Counted from the first letter of the stretch, positions 1 through 10,151 are shown. The stretch: DNA of 64,000 nt from Rhynchopus sp. YZ270_cl-10 (GCA_964035575.1 OZ037896.1:372001-436000); one strand, 5' to 3'. Translations and numbers: made by a program. The notes: a model not told the origin generated them from the sequence alone.

Positions 1-30
1 GGGTGTCATCGGCCGTCATCGGGTGTCATC
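1..30. repeat. Tandem 10-mer at window edge
   Basis: Three units of GGGTGTCATC, the middle one varied to GGCCGTCATC, open the window. The array may continue to the left, so its size is unknown. Its role is not apparent. Confidence 0.6.
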
Positions 31-1335
31 CCGCAGACCGTAAAACGCTCCACAAAAACAGAACAAAAGAAAAATTTTACGATTTAAACCTGAGACTCTC
101 GTTGGTCCTTCAATGACTTAAGGCGAAGGGTGGGTCGTGCACAGACATCTTTGCGTAAAGCGGCCTTAAAAGAGCAGAAACACGTTGCGCGATTCTATGC
201 GAGAAAATGAACAAAAAAAAAAAAAAAGACCTCAAACAGGAACGCGAAATTGAGCTGAAACAGAGAAGGTGGTGAACCTCACTCAATACAAAGAAAAGTT
301 TAGAAGATGACCCGAAGTGTTTAGTCACCTTGCAAAACAAAGTGAAGTTGATAGTGCACACGCCTCTGCCACGCAGGCACTGATATGAAGGGTGTGGGTG
401 GTTCCCTTGCTTTGACCCGAAGGGATAAAACTCATTTGAAAATGCTCGAGAGACTCATTACTCTTTTGCATGTTGCTCAAAAGACTACAAAACGGGGAGG
501 TAGAAAAAAAAGGTTGTTTGTTCGCTTCCACTCAATAAGGGACTAAAAAAAAAGTGAAGTTGATAGTGCAAACGACTCTGGGACGCAGGCACCGACACTC
601 CGCGGGGGGAAAAAGAAGAAAAAGCTTTATAAGATGAACCTAAGCCTCTCTTTTTGCTTGGTCACCTGAAAAGAACCTAAAAACTGCAGAAATAAATATG
701 CCCGACTCTAGGCACGCATAAGAGAAACCTCATATCTCGCCAAAGATAAATACGTATTCTCTCATCATCGAATTGAGGCACACAATGCACGACATTTCAC
801 CATAGCTTTCCCTTTGATTTGCAGGCCCTGATGCAGCCTATTAGGCAGCAGGATAGAGGGGCCTGCCTTCTCTGCAAGGAAACCAATGTAGGTCAGAGTG
901 TTGTGCACTATACGTTGTTGCTGTACGCAAAAAAAAAAAGTAGAGTTGAAATACAAAAGCCCTCTCGTGAACAGTGTACCTTTAAAAAATTCGTACACAT
1001 TTTTTGAAAAGGGGGGGAATACTCACTCGGTCGTAGCGCCGAGATAAAAAAGCAAGGGAAAAGAGGGGGTATTTTTTTGTCCCCTAAAAATTAAACAAAC
1101 CACTCACAAAACGTTCACTCAAATCATTTGCTCCCTCGAGCTCCACTGTGCGTTTGTATGCGAAGTGAAAGAGAAGGAGGTTGAAAAGTGCACAAAAACG
1201 CTCCGAGAAACCCTCCAGATACCATAAAACGCTACGCAGGCAAATTATACAAATAATAACACACACCCAAACTATGTCAAACCATGCCACGACTATGTCT
1301 GCATTGTGTGCGAGAGGGGGGCCTACCCTCCATGA
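31..1335. other. AT-rich stretch without a recognisable gene
   Basis: I see only short chance reading frames, poly(A)/poly(T) runs and two copies of a dispersed short repeat (about 81-110 and 622-668; family A in the findings). No splice-consistent coding island stands out. Confidence 0.5.
622..668 (+). repeat. Dispersed short repeat, family A copy
   Basis: The core reads AGATGAACCTAAGCCTCTC followed by a GCTTGGTCACCT-type tail. Related copies lie near 81-110, 3423-3465, 3555-3600, 46037-46070, 51813-51843 and 60232-60270. Origin is unknown; a decayed SINE or a shared regulatory or processing signal are both possible. Confidence 0.5.
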
Positions 1336-1800
1336 TCAGACCCACCCTGCATCATCCAGCGCCGTGGACCACTCCTCCTTCCCCTGCTTAGCCTCATTCG
1401 ACTCTGGCGGGAACGTACACACCGGTGGACTGCTTTTCTGTGCACTCGCACTCTCTTCTTTGGCTCCGAACGCATTGAAGTTTTGCTTTCCACTTGATTG
1501 TCCCATCATGAACCCTGCACATGCGGCTGAAGGTCGGCCGAAGGGAGAAGGTGTGGCTAGGCTGGCTGTGGATGACCCATTGTTTGTACTGGACTGACCC
1601 GAAAAACACCCATCAAACACAGCTGCGCCACTACCAGACGGTGCAGGCGTAGAGGAGGATTCGAAGCCGAAACCCCCAGTTGCAGGTTGTCCACTGGCGA
1701 ACAGCCCAGACGGCATCGGAGGCGCGCCTGCACCAAAAGGGGTTCCCCCTAAATCCCCAAACCCGTTCTTCCCGCTGGAGTTGGTCATCATCCCGAACAT
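1336..1800 (-). CDS. Small FG-repeat, nucleoporin-like protein (154 aa)
   Basis: The ATG at 1800 opens a 154-residue frame rich in Gly, Ser, Phe and Pro. FG dipeptides are spread through it (MFGMM, GFGD, PFGAG, GFGFES, PFGRP, AFGAK), followed by a charged tail ending near DDAGWV. FG spacing in low-complexity sequence is the hallmark of nuclear-pore FG nucleoporins and of some pore-interacting adaptors. This protein is far shorter than a typical FG-Nup and has no structural anchor domain, so it could be a pore-associated adaptor, a fragment, or one exon of a larger gene. The frame stays open upstream to 1989, but without an ATG before 1800 and through a T-rich stretch, so I chose 1800. What is seen is composition only; pore function is inference. 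Confidence 0.5.
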   Translation of the reverse strand: MFGMMTNSSGKNGFGDLGGTPFGAGAPPMPSGLFASGQPATGGFGFESSSTPAPSGSGAAVFDGCFSGQSSTNNGSSTASLATPSPFGRPSAACAGFMMGQSSGKQNFNAFGAKEESASAQKSSPPVCTFPPESNEAKQGKEEWSTALDDAGWV

Positions 1801-2156
1801 TGTGTGTATTGGTGTAATTGCTTTTTTTTTTTCACACTGTGGAAGGTGGTAGAGGGGGGAGGGAGGTTTAAAAAGAAATAGGAAAAGTGGTGCTGAAGGG
1901 TAGGTGATTCGCATTTCTTGCGTACGTTTTCTCACCTCCCACCCATTCAGCCACCAAAAAAGAAGAGTTTTTGCGCTAACTGCACCCAAAAAAAAATTAG
2001 TGGAAAGAAAAATATGAATATCCTACATTCCATTTGTCGGCAAGGCATGTAGGACGTCCTCATACACCAATCGGAAGTGGTGTGACTGCACAAGAGAAAA
2101 GGACGGACATCCACCACAGCGATGCAAGCATTGTAATAAACCTTGTCATGAGGCAT

Positions 2157-2900
2157 TTATTCGAAACGTAAGCGGGAAGCGGCAATTACCGTTACAACGG
2201 ACTCGTCGACGGTGGGAAGTGGGGGTTCAACGAGCAGCAACACGCTGTCCTCAAAAACGGTCGGAACCTGCAGTATGCCCGCAGAATTGTTGAGTGCATT
2301 CGACCCGATCGTCTCGGTGGACGGAGCAGGAGGTTCCCACAGAGGTGTTTGCACAGTACGCGAAAACATTTCTGCGGCAACTTGACCGTTCCTGCTGACG
2401 TGGTTCTTCTGCGCATCCTCTCGATGGTGTATTTGTTGCGGTTGAGCTTGGAGGAGGTGGAGCAAGAAACGGACGAGAGCAGAAGAGGTGGCTCAACCCG
2501 CACTGGTTCGGACGAAGAGCCAGTTCGCCTACGATGCGAAAAAGGCCGCCCCCTCCGGCGGGAGAGGGTGGTGTCGAGGCCCCGATCATCATGAAGGCCT
2601 GATTGTTGCAGGAACAGGCCCGGTCACTGATGGGTACGGTGATTATCCTAACCGCAGTCCTTCCTGCGGGCAAGCATACTCGCATTGCAGGTAAGCTGCT
2701 ACCTGCCGGCGATAAAAGGTTGCTCCTCCTACGCGTACACCTACAACTACACCGTCGGATGCGAGCCACACAGCGGGGAAGAGGTGCTGGTCGAGATGCC
2801 CCAGGCTGATTGGAAATATAAACGCGTGGTGGTGTTTGTCCCTACACCAATCGGAGGAGGCACACAAGGCGGTGGGAACCGCAGGGTCCGAGGTTGAAAA
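2157..2900 (-). other. Unresolved GC-rich coding island, probably minus-strand exons
   Basis: GC content rises sharply and several frames stay open. The most protein-like is the minus frame ending at 2157 (about 2157-2440), non-repetitive and containing TPLWEPPAPSTETIG and VPTVFEDSVLLLVEP. Upstream, about 2643-2867 on the same strand gives a second plausible segment with DGVVVGVRVGG, but plus-strand frames are also open there. I could not join exons with convincing splice sites and recognise no family. It may be a multi-exon gene or a decayed one. Confidence 0.3.
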
Positions 2901-3834
2901 GCGAGACGAGATGATCTTGCTGAGGGGAAAAAGCGGGGGGGCTTTGTTTTGAACAGGGATGAATTTTGAAACAGAAAAAAAAAATCACACAAAAAAGTAA
3001 TACTCCAATATTGCACAAAAGCATGAAAAAGGGAGGCTATTTTCATCATTTCTTTTGAGTTGGTCTTTTAAATGGTCAAACCTTAGAAAGATGAACACAA
3101 GCATGTGTTTGGTACTATGTCATAGCCACTCAGACCAGGGCTTTAGGCAGGGGGAAGGTCTAGGGGGTCCATGTACCCCCTAGGCTCAAAAAAAAATTCC
3201 TATAGCCAAAGCCCTGCAGACTGTAAAATAAACAATTCGGGAAAATATACACCGAACGGCGCAGTAGCATATTTTCAGAAATTCGCGCAAAATAAGTTGA
3301 AATACAAAGCCCTCTTGTGACAATGTACCAGAACAAACAAAATAGGGAAACGGAACCACTGTGAGTAATGTCATGGAAAGGGTGCTATCCCGGGGGAAAG
3401 GAAAAAAAAAGGGGGGGAAATAAAAGTTGATGAGATGATCCTAAGCCTCGCTGTGCTTACGTCACGAAAGAGAAAAAAAAATCTCAATTTGGCCCTATGG
3501 TGGCTGCCTAAAAACTCCTGGGGTAAGCAAAGTTTATCAGATGGTCCTGAAATAAAAGTTGATGAGATGGTCCCTAAGCCTCTCGTGCTTGGTCACCTTG
3601 AAAACAATAACAAACCACGTCTACAAGGCAACATCGAGTCTCGGATGTTCGAACTCAGTGCTAACAAGAAGGAACGCCTTAGCTAGGCATCCCTTCTTCA
3701 CCCCACCCCAGGACTTTATATACTGCAACAGAAAATCATAGCATCCTTGCATCTCTCTGCTTAGCATCACCAAAAAAAAATACAGAAAACTTGAAAGATG
3801 AATGTGCTTCTTGATGCACATATAACTGAACATA
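2901..3834. other. Intergenic, no gene seen
   Basis: Low-GC DNA with two or three copies of dispersed repeat family A (3423-3465, 3530-3550 and 3555-3600). No frame looks coding. Confidence 0.5.
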
Positions 3835-3842
3835 GAATTCAC

Positions 3843-5199
3843 CAGGGGTGGGCGGGCACCCTGGGGTTTTTTCCATTTTTTTGGATCGGGCACCCGGGTT
3901 TTTTCTAAGGATTTTTACAGGCAATTCTTGGATTTTTCTGAGAACACGCTGCCCCCCTGCCGAAATATGTTCTCGGTTTTCCCTTTTCGGGGGTTTTTTT
4001 TGGCCTTTTTCGGGTTTTCCGAGCTTTTACCCTCACTGTCACGGGGTCATTTTGAAAAAAATGGGCAAGTTCTTGGCTGATACACGTTTTGGTCATTACC
4101 ACCAGCGAGTTGCTTAGCGGGGTTAAATTGAACTATGATTCTGGACCCACTGTAACGTGAACCGCCCCCTCGAAATTTAAGAAGGGGTCCTAAACCCGGG
4201 CGCGCTACGTGCACCCCGAATGTTCGGGATGTATATAAAACGGCGCCGCAGGCGAAAAAAAATTAGGGTACAGTATAAAAAATGCAGCTTTTACACCACA
4301 AAGCCACTCAGCGAATCCTTTTTTGCAGAGCAAAAAGGGAAAATGGCGCCGCAGGCAAATTTTTTTATAAGGTGCAGCTCTGGGCGGCGCGGAATTATTT
4401 TTCTTTTTCGTTCCTCAGTGCCGTCAGGGCCTGCCCAAGTGCGCCAACGCAATGCACTTTGCTACCACCGTGGTGGCGAGCACTTGCAGCACTGCAAGAA
4501 GCAAGGTTCCCTCGACGTTTGCAGTCACACGCACTGTATTATTATTTATTCTGTTATGCGGGAGGTGAAAGGGACGAGACCGAAGGAAGCGGGGTGGAGA
4601 CTTTTTTTGTTCATTATGGCTTGGTACCGCACTCCCCGGGCAGAGTGCGAGTTATTCTCAGCGACACGGGGCCCGGCCCGACCCCCCAGACTTTTTCCCC
4701 TAAGAAAAACCCTTAGGGCACGGTAATTTTTTTTCTTGGTAAGCGTCAGACCACTTCTCAAAAAAAAGTACGCACGCACGCAAAAAAAAATTATGCAGTA
4801 AAAAAAATTATGAGTGGTGAAAAAAATTATAGGGGAAAATTACAGTGGGGGAAATACAGGTACCAAAAATATTTTCCCAATTTTTGCCCACAAAAAATCG
4901 GGTGAAATTTTTTTTGATTTCGGCTCTCGGGAATCTGTGTGTGCTGTGATGGGGTCAATTTGCGCTGAAAAATGTACATTTTTTACCTAAAATACATAGT
5001 TGAGTTATTGAGTTATAATTTTTTTTTCTACATAATTTTTTTCCCTGGAATCTCAAAAAAAAAGTACGCACGCAGACGCTTACCAAAAATAAAAATTACC
5101 GTGCCCTTAGAAAAATAAATTTTCCCCGTGTAAAATCCTTAGAAAAAATAAAATGAAATCAAAATCGGGCCCCGGGCACCCACTTTAGGCCCAGGCCTG
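3843..5199. mobile_element. hAT-like non-autonomous DNA transposon with 8-bp TSD
   Basis: The element starts CAGGGGTGGGCGGGCACCC and ends, read inward from the other side, CAGGCCTGGGCC...GGGTGCCCGGGG, so the termini are imperfect inverted repeats with the CAGGG start common in hAT elements. It is flanked on both sides by the perfect 8-bp duplication GAATTCAC (3835-3842 and 5200-5207); 8 bp is the hAT signature. A sub-terminal inverted pair, TTTTTTCTAAGGATTTT near 3901-3918 and its complement near 5131-5148, and a second pair around 4709-4747 and 5075-5110 add internal symmetry. No transposase frame is visible in the 1357 bp, so it would need a transposase supplied elsewhere. The TSD is the strongest evidence. 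Confidence 0.8.
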
Positions 5200-5228
5200 G
5201 AATTCACTCGATTTTTTTTTTTTTTTTT

Positions 5229-5270
5229 TTGAAAATTTGGTTTTAGTGTAGACACCCTTGAGTATCCACA
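5229..5270 (+). repeat. Dispersed short repeat, family B copy
   Basis: Poly(T) followed by TTTGAAAATTTGGTTTTAG and TGTAGACACCC, just outside the hAT-like element. Matching copies occur near 43532-43582, 43594-43655, 52065-52125 and 61141-61195, with a partial one near 51232-51285. Confidence 0.5.
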
Positions 5271-5365
5271 AAAATTTTTTTTCCACACAAACGAGAGTAC
5301 GCCACAAATGGGGGGAAAACGCAAAAAAGGGGGGGAATAAAACAAAAACAAAAATTTCCTCTCAA

Positions 5366-6529
5366 TCATTTCCCAGTGAACACCTTCAGTGCATCCCACA
5401 TGCTCTGCGCTTCAGCGCGCGTTTTGTCAGTAGAGTAGTCGAGGTCGAAGAACTGGAAGGGGCCGGTCCCTCTGATTTTCTCGCTTTTCACGAGGGCGTA
5501 CTTTTTGGTGAGAGACTCGGCGTCGTCCATCCAGACTTGGTGCACCCTGCTGTCTGCCCCGATGTAGTTGAAGTACGGCGAATCTGTCGCGTTGTTGTAG
5601 AGTCTACCGGTGGTGGTGTTCCCGGAGTCAATCATCGCCATGTAGTCTTTGTAGTGGATCTCCTGTGAGTTGTAGATAGCCGAGCACTTCGCACCTCTGT
5701 ACCCAGGCTCGTCCGGAATCTTGCAGAACTCCGCCTTGGAGTCGGTTCCTGGCAGGCATGTGTAGTCCTTTGCGTACCATGGTACACCGAGAATGGTTTT
5801 GTTCTTCGGAATGCCAAGCGCGCCGTACGCATCCAACGCATGCTTTGCCAAAGGAAGTGCCGCGTTGGGCCCTGCGATGCACTGATCATAGATGGAGGAG
5901 CGTGTGTCGTAGAACATTATGTAGAAGAGATCCGACGCGTCTGCGAGGCCTTTGTAGTCGTAGTAACGGTTGTCGTGGTTAGGGACGAACGGAACGCAGA
6001 CGGAGGTCTGTGAGGTAGGGATCGCCTCGTGGAGTGCATCTGTCGCGGTTTTGACCATATTCGTGAGGCCAGCCTGCGTATCGGTGTTGGTCGGATAGAT
6101 CGGGAATTCGTAGTCGAACACCATGCCATCGAGGAAGGTGCCCTTCACCATCTCGACCTGCTTTGCTGCCCACTCATCTGCAACGGTCTGGTTGAGAGTA
6201 GGGGCAAAGCGCTTTGAGTTTGCAACAACACGGACACCGTGCTTATGTGCTTCGCAGATGAGCTCTGGGCTAGAGTCCCATGCGACAGTGGTGACCTGGG
6301 TCCAGTCGAGGTTCACCCAAGAGGCGTTGCTGGCGGGCCCGCTCTCGGCTGCGAGGAAGCCAAAGACCTCCTTGTCGTGGGTGATGGTGATGGGGTCGCA
6401 CAGAGAGACGTTGCTGCAGGGGCACTCCCCGGCGAAGCGTGCGACGTCGTCCATGCTGATGCGGTGCACCCCCTCCAGACGCGAGGCAAACGTTGCTGCC
6501 GCACTGAGTGCGACGATGAGGCTTCTCAT
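5366..6529 (-). CDS. Secreted GH18 di-N-acetylchitobiase-like glycosidase (387 aa)
   Basis: This GH18-family protein resembles lysosomal di-N-acetylchitobiase (CTBS), which trims chitobiose from N-glycan or chitin fragments. It starts with a signal peptide (MRSLIVALSAAATFAS), which is why I chose the ATG at 6529 over upstream in-frame codons. The active-site strand reads LDGMVFDYE (D124, D129, E131); the GH18 consensus DGxDxDxE keeps its last Asp and the acid/base Glu here, while the middle Asp is Val, as substitutions there also occur in CTBS-type enzymes. Other GH18 features are FYIMFYDTRSS, LGVPWYAKDY and the C-terminal GTGPFQFFDLDY. There is no C-terminal anchor or retention signal, so secretion or lysosomal delivery is likely. 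A paralogue of exactly the same length lies at 39006-40169 with catalytic residues at the same positions. Confidence 0.9.
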   Translation of the reverse strand: MRSLIVALSAAATFASRLEGVHRISMDDVARFAGECPCSNVSLCDPITITHDKEVFGFLAAESGPASNASWVNLDWTQVTTVAWDSSPELICEAHKHGVRVVANSKRFAPTLNQTVADEWAAKQVEMVKGTFLDGMVFDYEFPIYPTNTDTQAGLTNMVKTATDALHEAIPTSQTSVCVPFVPNHDNRYYDYKGLADASDLFYIMFYDTRSSIYDQCIAGPNAALPLAKHALDAYGALGIPKNKTILGVPWYAKDYTCLPGTDSKAEFCKIPDEPGYRGAKCSAIYNSQEIHYKDYMAMIDSGNTTTGRLYNNATDSPYFNYIGADSRVHQVWMDDAESLTKKYALVKSEKIRGTGPFQFFDLDYSTDKTRAEAQSMWDALKVFTGK

Positions 6530-6607
6530 ATTGCTCCTTATGGTATGTATCTGCGGGGGTGTGGAGGGTGTTCTGGGGCGAGGGGTGGGTAGAATGATAC
6601 ACGGTGG

Positions 6608-6684
6608 GGTCCAGCCTCTGAGCTGGACCAAAAGCTGGAGTCTCAACTAGCGGGGGTGTGGCCACACCCTCTAGTTGAGGCTCC
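6608..6684. promoter_or_regulatory. Two adjacent hairpins upstream of the GH18 gene
   Basis: GGTCCAGC (6608-6615) pairs with GCTGGACC (6622-6629). Immediately beyond, a 48-nt near-perfect palindrome spans 6637-6684, with CTCAACTAG and GGGTGTGG on the left and their complements on the right. Both lie 80-155 bp before the start codon. Hairpins in the 5' leader or promoter, or a tiny fold-back element, are equally possible. Confidence 0.4.
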
Positions 6685-6951
6685 CCTTTTGTCCCCAGCT
6701 GCCGCGTATGATTGGGGCTGTGACCGTATCTCAACAGAGACACAGTTGTTGCAGAGCTTTCCTCGGGGCAATACACAGAGGGGACTGTAGAGAGGTAAGG
6801 TGGTGTGGGGAATGTGCAAACGAGATGACGGTGGGGTGGTGTGGTGGGGGGTATGGGTGGTTTCTTTTGGTTTTCACACAACGAGAGCGGGGTGTGCATC
6901 TATATTCCCGCATGGAGTTACCCAGGCAAGGTGCAGGAAATGGTGTGGCTG

Positions 6952-7075
6952 ACGACCCCAAAATAGCAGAAAATAGCAGAAAGTAGCACAAAATAACACC
7001 TCCCTTCAGCCGCACCAAAAAATCCAGATGCCCAGAATAGCAGAAAATAGCACCCCCTTTCAGCCACAGGAAAGG
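6952..7075 (+). repeat. Upstream module shared with the second GH18 locus
   Basis: A run of short direct repeats of the type AATAGCAGAAAGTAGCAC, then GCCGCACCAAAAAATCCAGA, then again AATAGCAGAAAATAGCAC, ending in TTCAGCCACA. Almost the same module lies at 40306-40441, upstream of the paralogous GH18 gene. Confidence 0.7.
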
Positions 7076-7111
7076 GGAAAAAGTAGATGGTTTTCGTTGT
7101 GGAATATGGGT

Positions 7112-8209
7112 TCAAGATAGGTCTGCGATGTTGACAATCTCAACACCCTCATCGCTGCCGTACATCATCATATCACCACAGCTGCTGATGGCAAGACCGT
7201 AAGAATGGTTGTCGTGGAATTCACGACAAAGCAGCTGCTTCCCTGTTGAGATGCACCACAAGCCCAAAGAATGCGAAGAGTAGATAGCGACAATGTCGTT
7301 GTGCACTGCAACGTCAGCCCACCTGTTTTCTGAGACATCTTCAAATACACATTCACCTGTTTCAATGTTCCAGACACGCACGCATTTGATGCAGCACGCT
7401 GCAATGAAACGCTGGTTTGGTGACAGGGACACATTATTAACGTCAAAGGACCCACTGGGCATCGCAAAGCACCCCCACTCCACACCTGTCGTGTAGTCCC
7501 ACATGGTGGTTATTTCGTTGCGGTCCCCAAACGTCGCCACTCTGTCGCCTGTAACAACCATGGCATAGTCGCACTCCACAATGTGGTCCCATTCATGCAC
7601 AACAACGCCTGTTGCAATGTCCCACACCTGCAAACCCTTGCTCTTGCAGCATGACAACAGCTTTGTTCCACAGAGGCTGAACGCCGTGGTCCACCTCTCA
7701 TCACCTTCATCTCCAAAGGAGTGCTGCAATGCCCCTGTCTTCACGTCATGAACTTCAGCACAGTGTGTGATATCGTTGACGGAGGAGATCCACTCACTGC
7801 ACGGTGAGAATGCTGGTAAGCAAACCTCGTTTGCAGGGAAACTGCACAAACGCTCATGTGTTTCCGTATCGAGGATGGACACTTCCTCCTCACGCCCCAC
7901 CACTGCAAGGTACTTATCGCACGGTGAGAGTGCAAGAGAGTACGCGCGGCCGAAACCTGGCAGCAACCCAGGGGTGATGTTCGCTCCAGTGCAGTACAGC
8001 TCAACGGCACATCCCTCATCCATCTCCGTGTCGCAGATGCGCAAGTCGTCGTTGCCGATGTCGCCACCGCCTCTCATCCGCACACTGAAACGCCGAGCAC
8101 TTAACATGCCAAGCTCCGCAAGAAGTTTCTGCTTCAGCTGTGCAAGGGTGGCGCTCCCGTCCACTTCTATCACACAGCTTGCAGACTCAAAGTGTCCTGT
8201 GATGTCCAT
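7112..8209 (-). CDS. Ubiquitin-like domain plus seven-bladed WD40 propeller (365 aa)
   Basis: The ATG at 8209 (MDITGHFES) is the first true start; upstream in-frame sequence lacks an ATG. Residues about 1-76 look like a ubiquitin-fold head, with spacing like that of the neighbouring gene (a CDTEMDEG stretch before the last strand). The rest has seven WD40-type repeats, each with an SPC/SxCG turn and a W/VxD-type strand, for example LQVWDIATG, VRVWNIETG and LGLWCISTG. Seven blades make a closed propeller, a protein-binding platform. The combination suggests an adaptor in ubiquitin-linked or signalling complexes, but no catalytic site is visible and the partner is unknown. It lies head-to-tail with a second gene sharing the same kind of head domain (8739-10151). 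Confidence 0.8.
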   Translation of the reverse strand: MDITGHFESASCVIEVDGSATLAQLKQKLLAELGMLSARRFSVRMRGGGDIGNDDLRICDTEMDEGCAVELYCTGANITPGLLPGFGRAYSLALSPCDKYLAVVGREEEVSILDTETHERLCSFPANEVCLPAFSPCSEWISSVNDITHCAEVHDVKTGALQHSFGDEGDERWTTAFSLCGTKLLSCCKSKGLQVWDIATGVVVHEWDHIVECDYAMVVTGDRVATFGDRNEITTMWDYTTGVEWGCFAMPSGSFDVNNVSLSPNQRFIAACCIKCVRVWNIETGECVFEDVSENRWADVAVHNDIVAIYSSHSLGLWCISTGKQLLCREFHDNHSYGLAISSCGDMMMYGSDEGVEIVNIADLS

Positions 8210-8618
8210 ATTCTCGGAGTAATTCTGTTCTGTGGGGAGAGGCGTATAGAAGTCAGACAGAAGACGTGCGGGTGTCGTCAAGACACAGCGGGGTGGTGCA
8301 AGGCAGTTGTATCAAAAAAGAATGCGTAGGAAAAGAAGGGCAGGGGAGGCATGTACTTTTTGTTCGGGGTTGTGAATGCGAAAAGCCGGTTAGGGGAACT
8401 TTATCAGGTTCAGTTGTGGTGTGGATGCAAGACAAGTGTTGCAATCCAGAGAAGGTTAGGTGAACCAAAGGAAGGTGAAAATAAAGAAGGGTGCAAAGGT
8501 GGAGGGGGAAAGCTGGCGGTGCAAACGCTTCCGCGGATGCAGGCACCAGAACTCAGCCTGCGGTTGGGGATATGCAAACTGCAGAGCTGAACCTCCATGA
8601 AGAAGATGCAAACTAACG
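8210..8618. other. Intergenic spacer, no gene seen
   Basis: Spacer between two minus-strand genes; it presumably holds the promoter of the WD40 gene and the 3' end of the next. I see no conserved motif. Confidence 0.4.
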
Positions 8619-8698
8619 TGTGGTTGTGTGGTTGTGTGGTTGTGTGGTTGTGTGGTTGTGTGGTTGTGTGGTTGTGTGGTTGTGTGGTTGTGTGGTTG
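8619..8698. repeat. 8-bp minisatellite (TGTGGTTG)n
   Basis: About ten perfect units of the octamer TGTGGTTG. It sits some 40 bp beyond the stop of the next gene, within its 3' region. Such perfect tandem copies are expected to vary in length between strains. Confidence 0.95.
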
Positions 8699-8738
8699 GC
8701 AGTGCAGTCAGAGTGAGTGACGCTCACCCCCAAAACAC

Positions 8739-10151
8739 TCACAATTGCGCGAGCTTCACACTGCGCAGGTGTGCACGGGCCTGTGTTTTCCTCTTATCCA
8801 TGCGCCTGCGCAGGTACTGAGTCCTGTTCGGTCGCTTGCGTGACCTCTGTGGGCGTGCAGAGGAGCTGTACCCTATGACAGGGGAGTCGCCTGCAATGCT
8901 TGGTGTCTCCCAAAAACAGCAGTCCTCATGAGAATCACCACCCATCTCACAACAAGCACAATCAAAATAATGAAGCACCCTTCGCGGTGTGTGGTGCATC
9001 CCCACACCACACCTCCAGAGTGCGGCGTAGGGCTGCTGTGGACGCTTGCTGCGGATCCATCCTGCGACCAGCTGCAGGCAGTGTGCGCTGCTCTGCCTTG
9101 CAGGACCGACACCCACGTTGCGGTCGATGGCACTGTCAAGGACGTTCATACGGCCGTCGTCCTGCTCCAGTGCACGAACTAGCTGCTCCTCCTCGTCCCC
9201 AACACACCCACACCACTGCCATGCATACGCGTGGAAGGCACGCAGACGTTGCAGGAACACACTGCAGTGCAGTGCCAGGTGGAACACATTCCCATCCTCA
9301 CAGCACGGCACAACCAGGTCACGGCAGCTCAGCAGCCCCTCCTCCAGCAAGCACTCGAACACCGCTATCCGCCCTGCACGTGCCGCACCCTCCAGCAGGC
9401 CCGGAGCATCCTCAGGACCCCCAGGACAAAGCCACCACATGGGTGGTGTGAGGTTGTGCTGCAGACACAGGTCCACGGCTTCTGCACGGTCCGTTCTGAG
9501 TTCTGTTCGTTCCGTACAGTAACCCCAGTCCTCTTCTAGCACCCAGCAGTAGTACTGCAGCGAGAGGACCGTTTGCAGCACTTCCTGTACATCAAAGACA
9601 CTGGGCAGATCGCAGTCCGTCCACACCGCCCCATGTCTCTGGCTGCGCCGCTGCCTGTCAAGAGCTTTAAATGCTACGTCCAGGACGAACTGCGTCAGAA
9701 AGCTCCCATCATATTGATACCGCTGTGCAAGGATCGCAATCAGCCCAACTTCGCCGCGTGCAATAAGTTGTGCTGTGATGTGCCAGTCGGGCTGCTCGGC
9801 ACATGTCAGGAGCAGCATCAACATTTTGTCATCTGCTGCAAGCACAGCCGGCCACTGCAGGCTGGGACACTTCGTGTAGTCACCCCCGGCAATGTTGTTG
9901 AGGCGCTCAACCGCCTCCTCGCAGGAGGGTTCCAAGTACGTTACCTTGACCATGTCGCCTGCACAGAGCCCAGTGTCGCACAGCGCCTCTTCGTCCAGAA
10001 GCTCAGTGTCGCAGAACTCCAACCCCAGGGATGTCATGTGTCCAGGTGCAGCATCTTCGGCAGCCCTGCGCAAGGTGCGCACAGTACCCGCACTGTCCAC
10101 CTCGGTGCTGTGCATCTGCCCATCTGGAAAGGCGAACACAACGTCAATCAT
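8739..10151 (-). CDS. Ubiquitin-like head with ankyrin-like repeats (470 aa)
   Basis: The ATG at 10151 starts MIDVVFAFPDGQMHSTEVDS, a ubiquitin-fold beginning. The head (about 1-78) shares the pattern CDTELLDEEAL with the CDTEMDEG part of the neighbouring WD40 protein. Downstream are degenerate ankyrin-like helical pairs (LLEGAARAGRIAVFECLLEEG; DGNVFHLALHCSVFL), then Cys/His-containing segments and a strongly basic C-terminus (RPQRSRKRPNRTQYLRRRMD) that could bind nucleic acid or act as a nuclear signal. No enzyme motif is visible. The two genes look like products of shuffling one head domain onto different scaffolds. The ankyrin assignment is tentative because repeats are diverged. Confidence 0.7.
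   Translation of the reverse strand: MIDVVFAFPDGQMHSTEVDSAGTVRTLRRAAEDAAPGHMTSLGLEFCDTELLDEEALCDTGLCAGDMVKVTYLEPSCEEAVERLNNIAGGDYTKCPSLQWPAVLAADDKMLMLLLTCAEQPDWHITAQLIARGEVGLIAILAQRYQYDGSFLTQFVLDVAFKALDRQRRSQRHGAVWTDCDLPSVFDVQEVLQTVLSLQYYCWVLEEDWGYCTERTELRTDRAEAVDLCLQHNLTPPMWWLCPGGPEDAPGLLEGAARAGRIAVFECLLEEGLLSCRDLVVPCCEDGNVFHLALHCSVFLQRLRAFHAYAWQWCGCVGDEEEQLVRALEQDDGRMNVLDSAIDRNVGVGPARQSSAHCLQLVAGWIRSKRPQQPYAALWRCGVGMHHTPRRVLHYFDCACCEMGGDSHEDCCFWETPSIAGDSPVIGYSSSARPQRSRKRPNRTQYLRRRMDKRKTQARAHLRSVKLAQL

Noticed and set aside
1031-1056. TCGTAGCGCC...GAGATAAAA resembling repeat B of the YR element
   Set aside because: Only about 20 bp match, and the middle is missing; too short to call an element remnant.
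3640-3680. GTTCGAACTCAG as a tRNA T-loop
   Set aside because: Neither the T-stem nor an acceptor stem can be paired around it.
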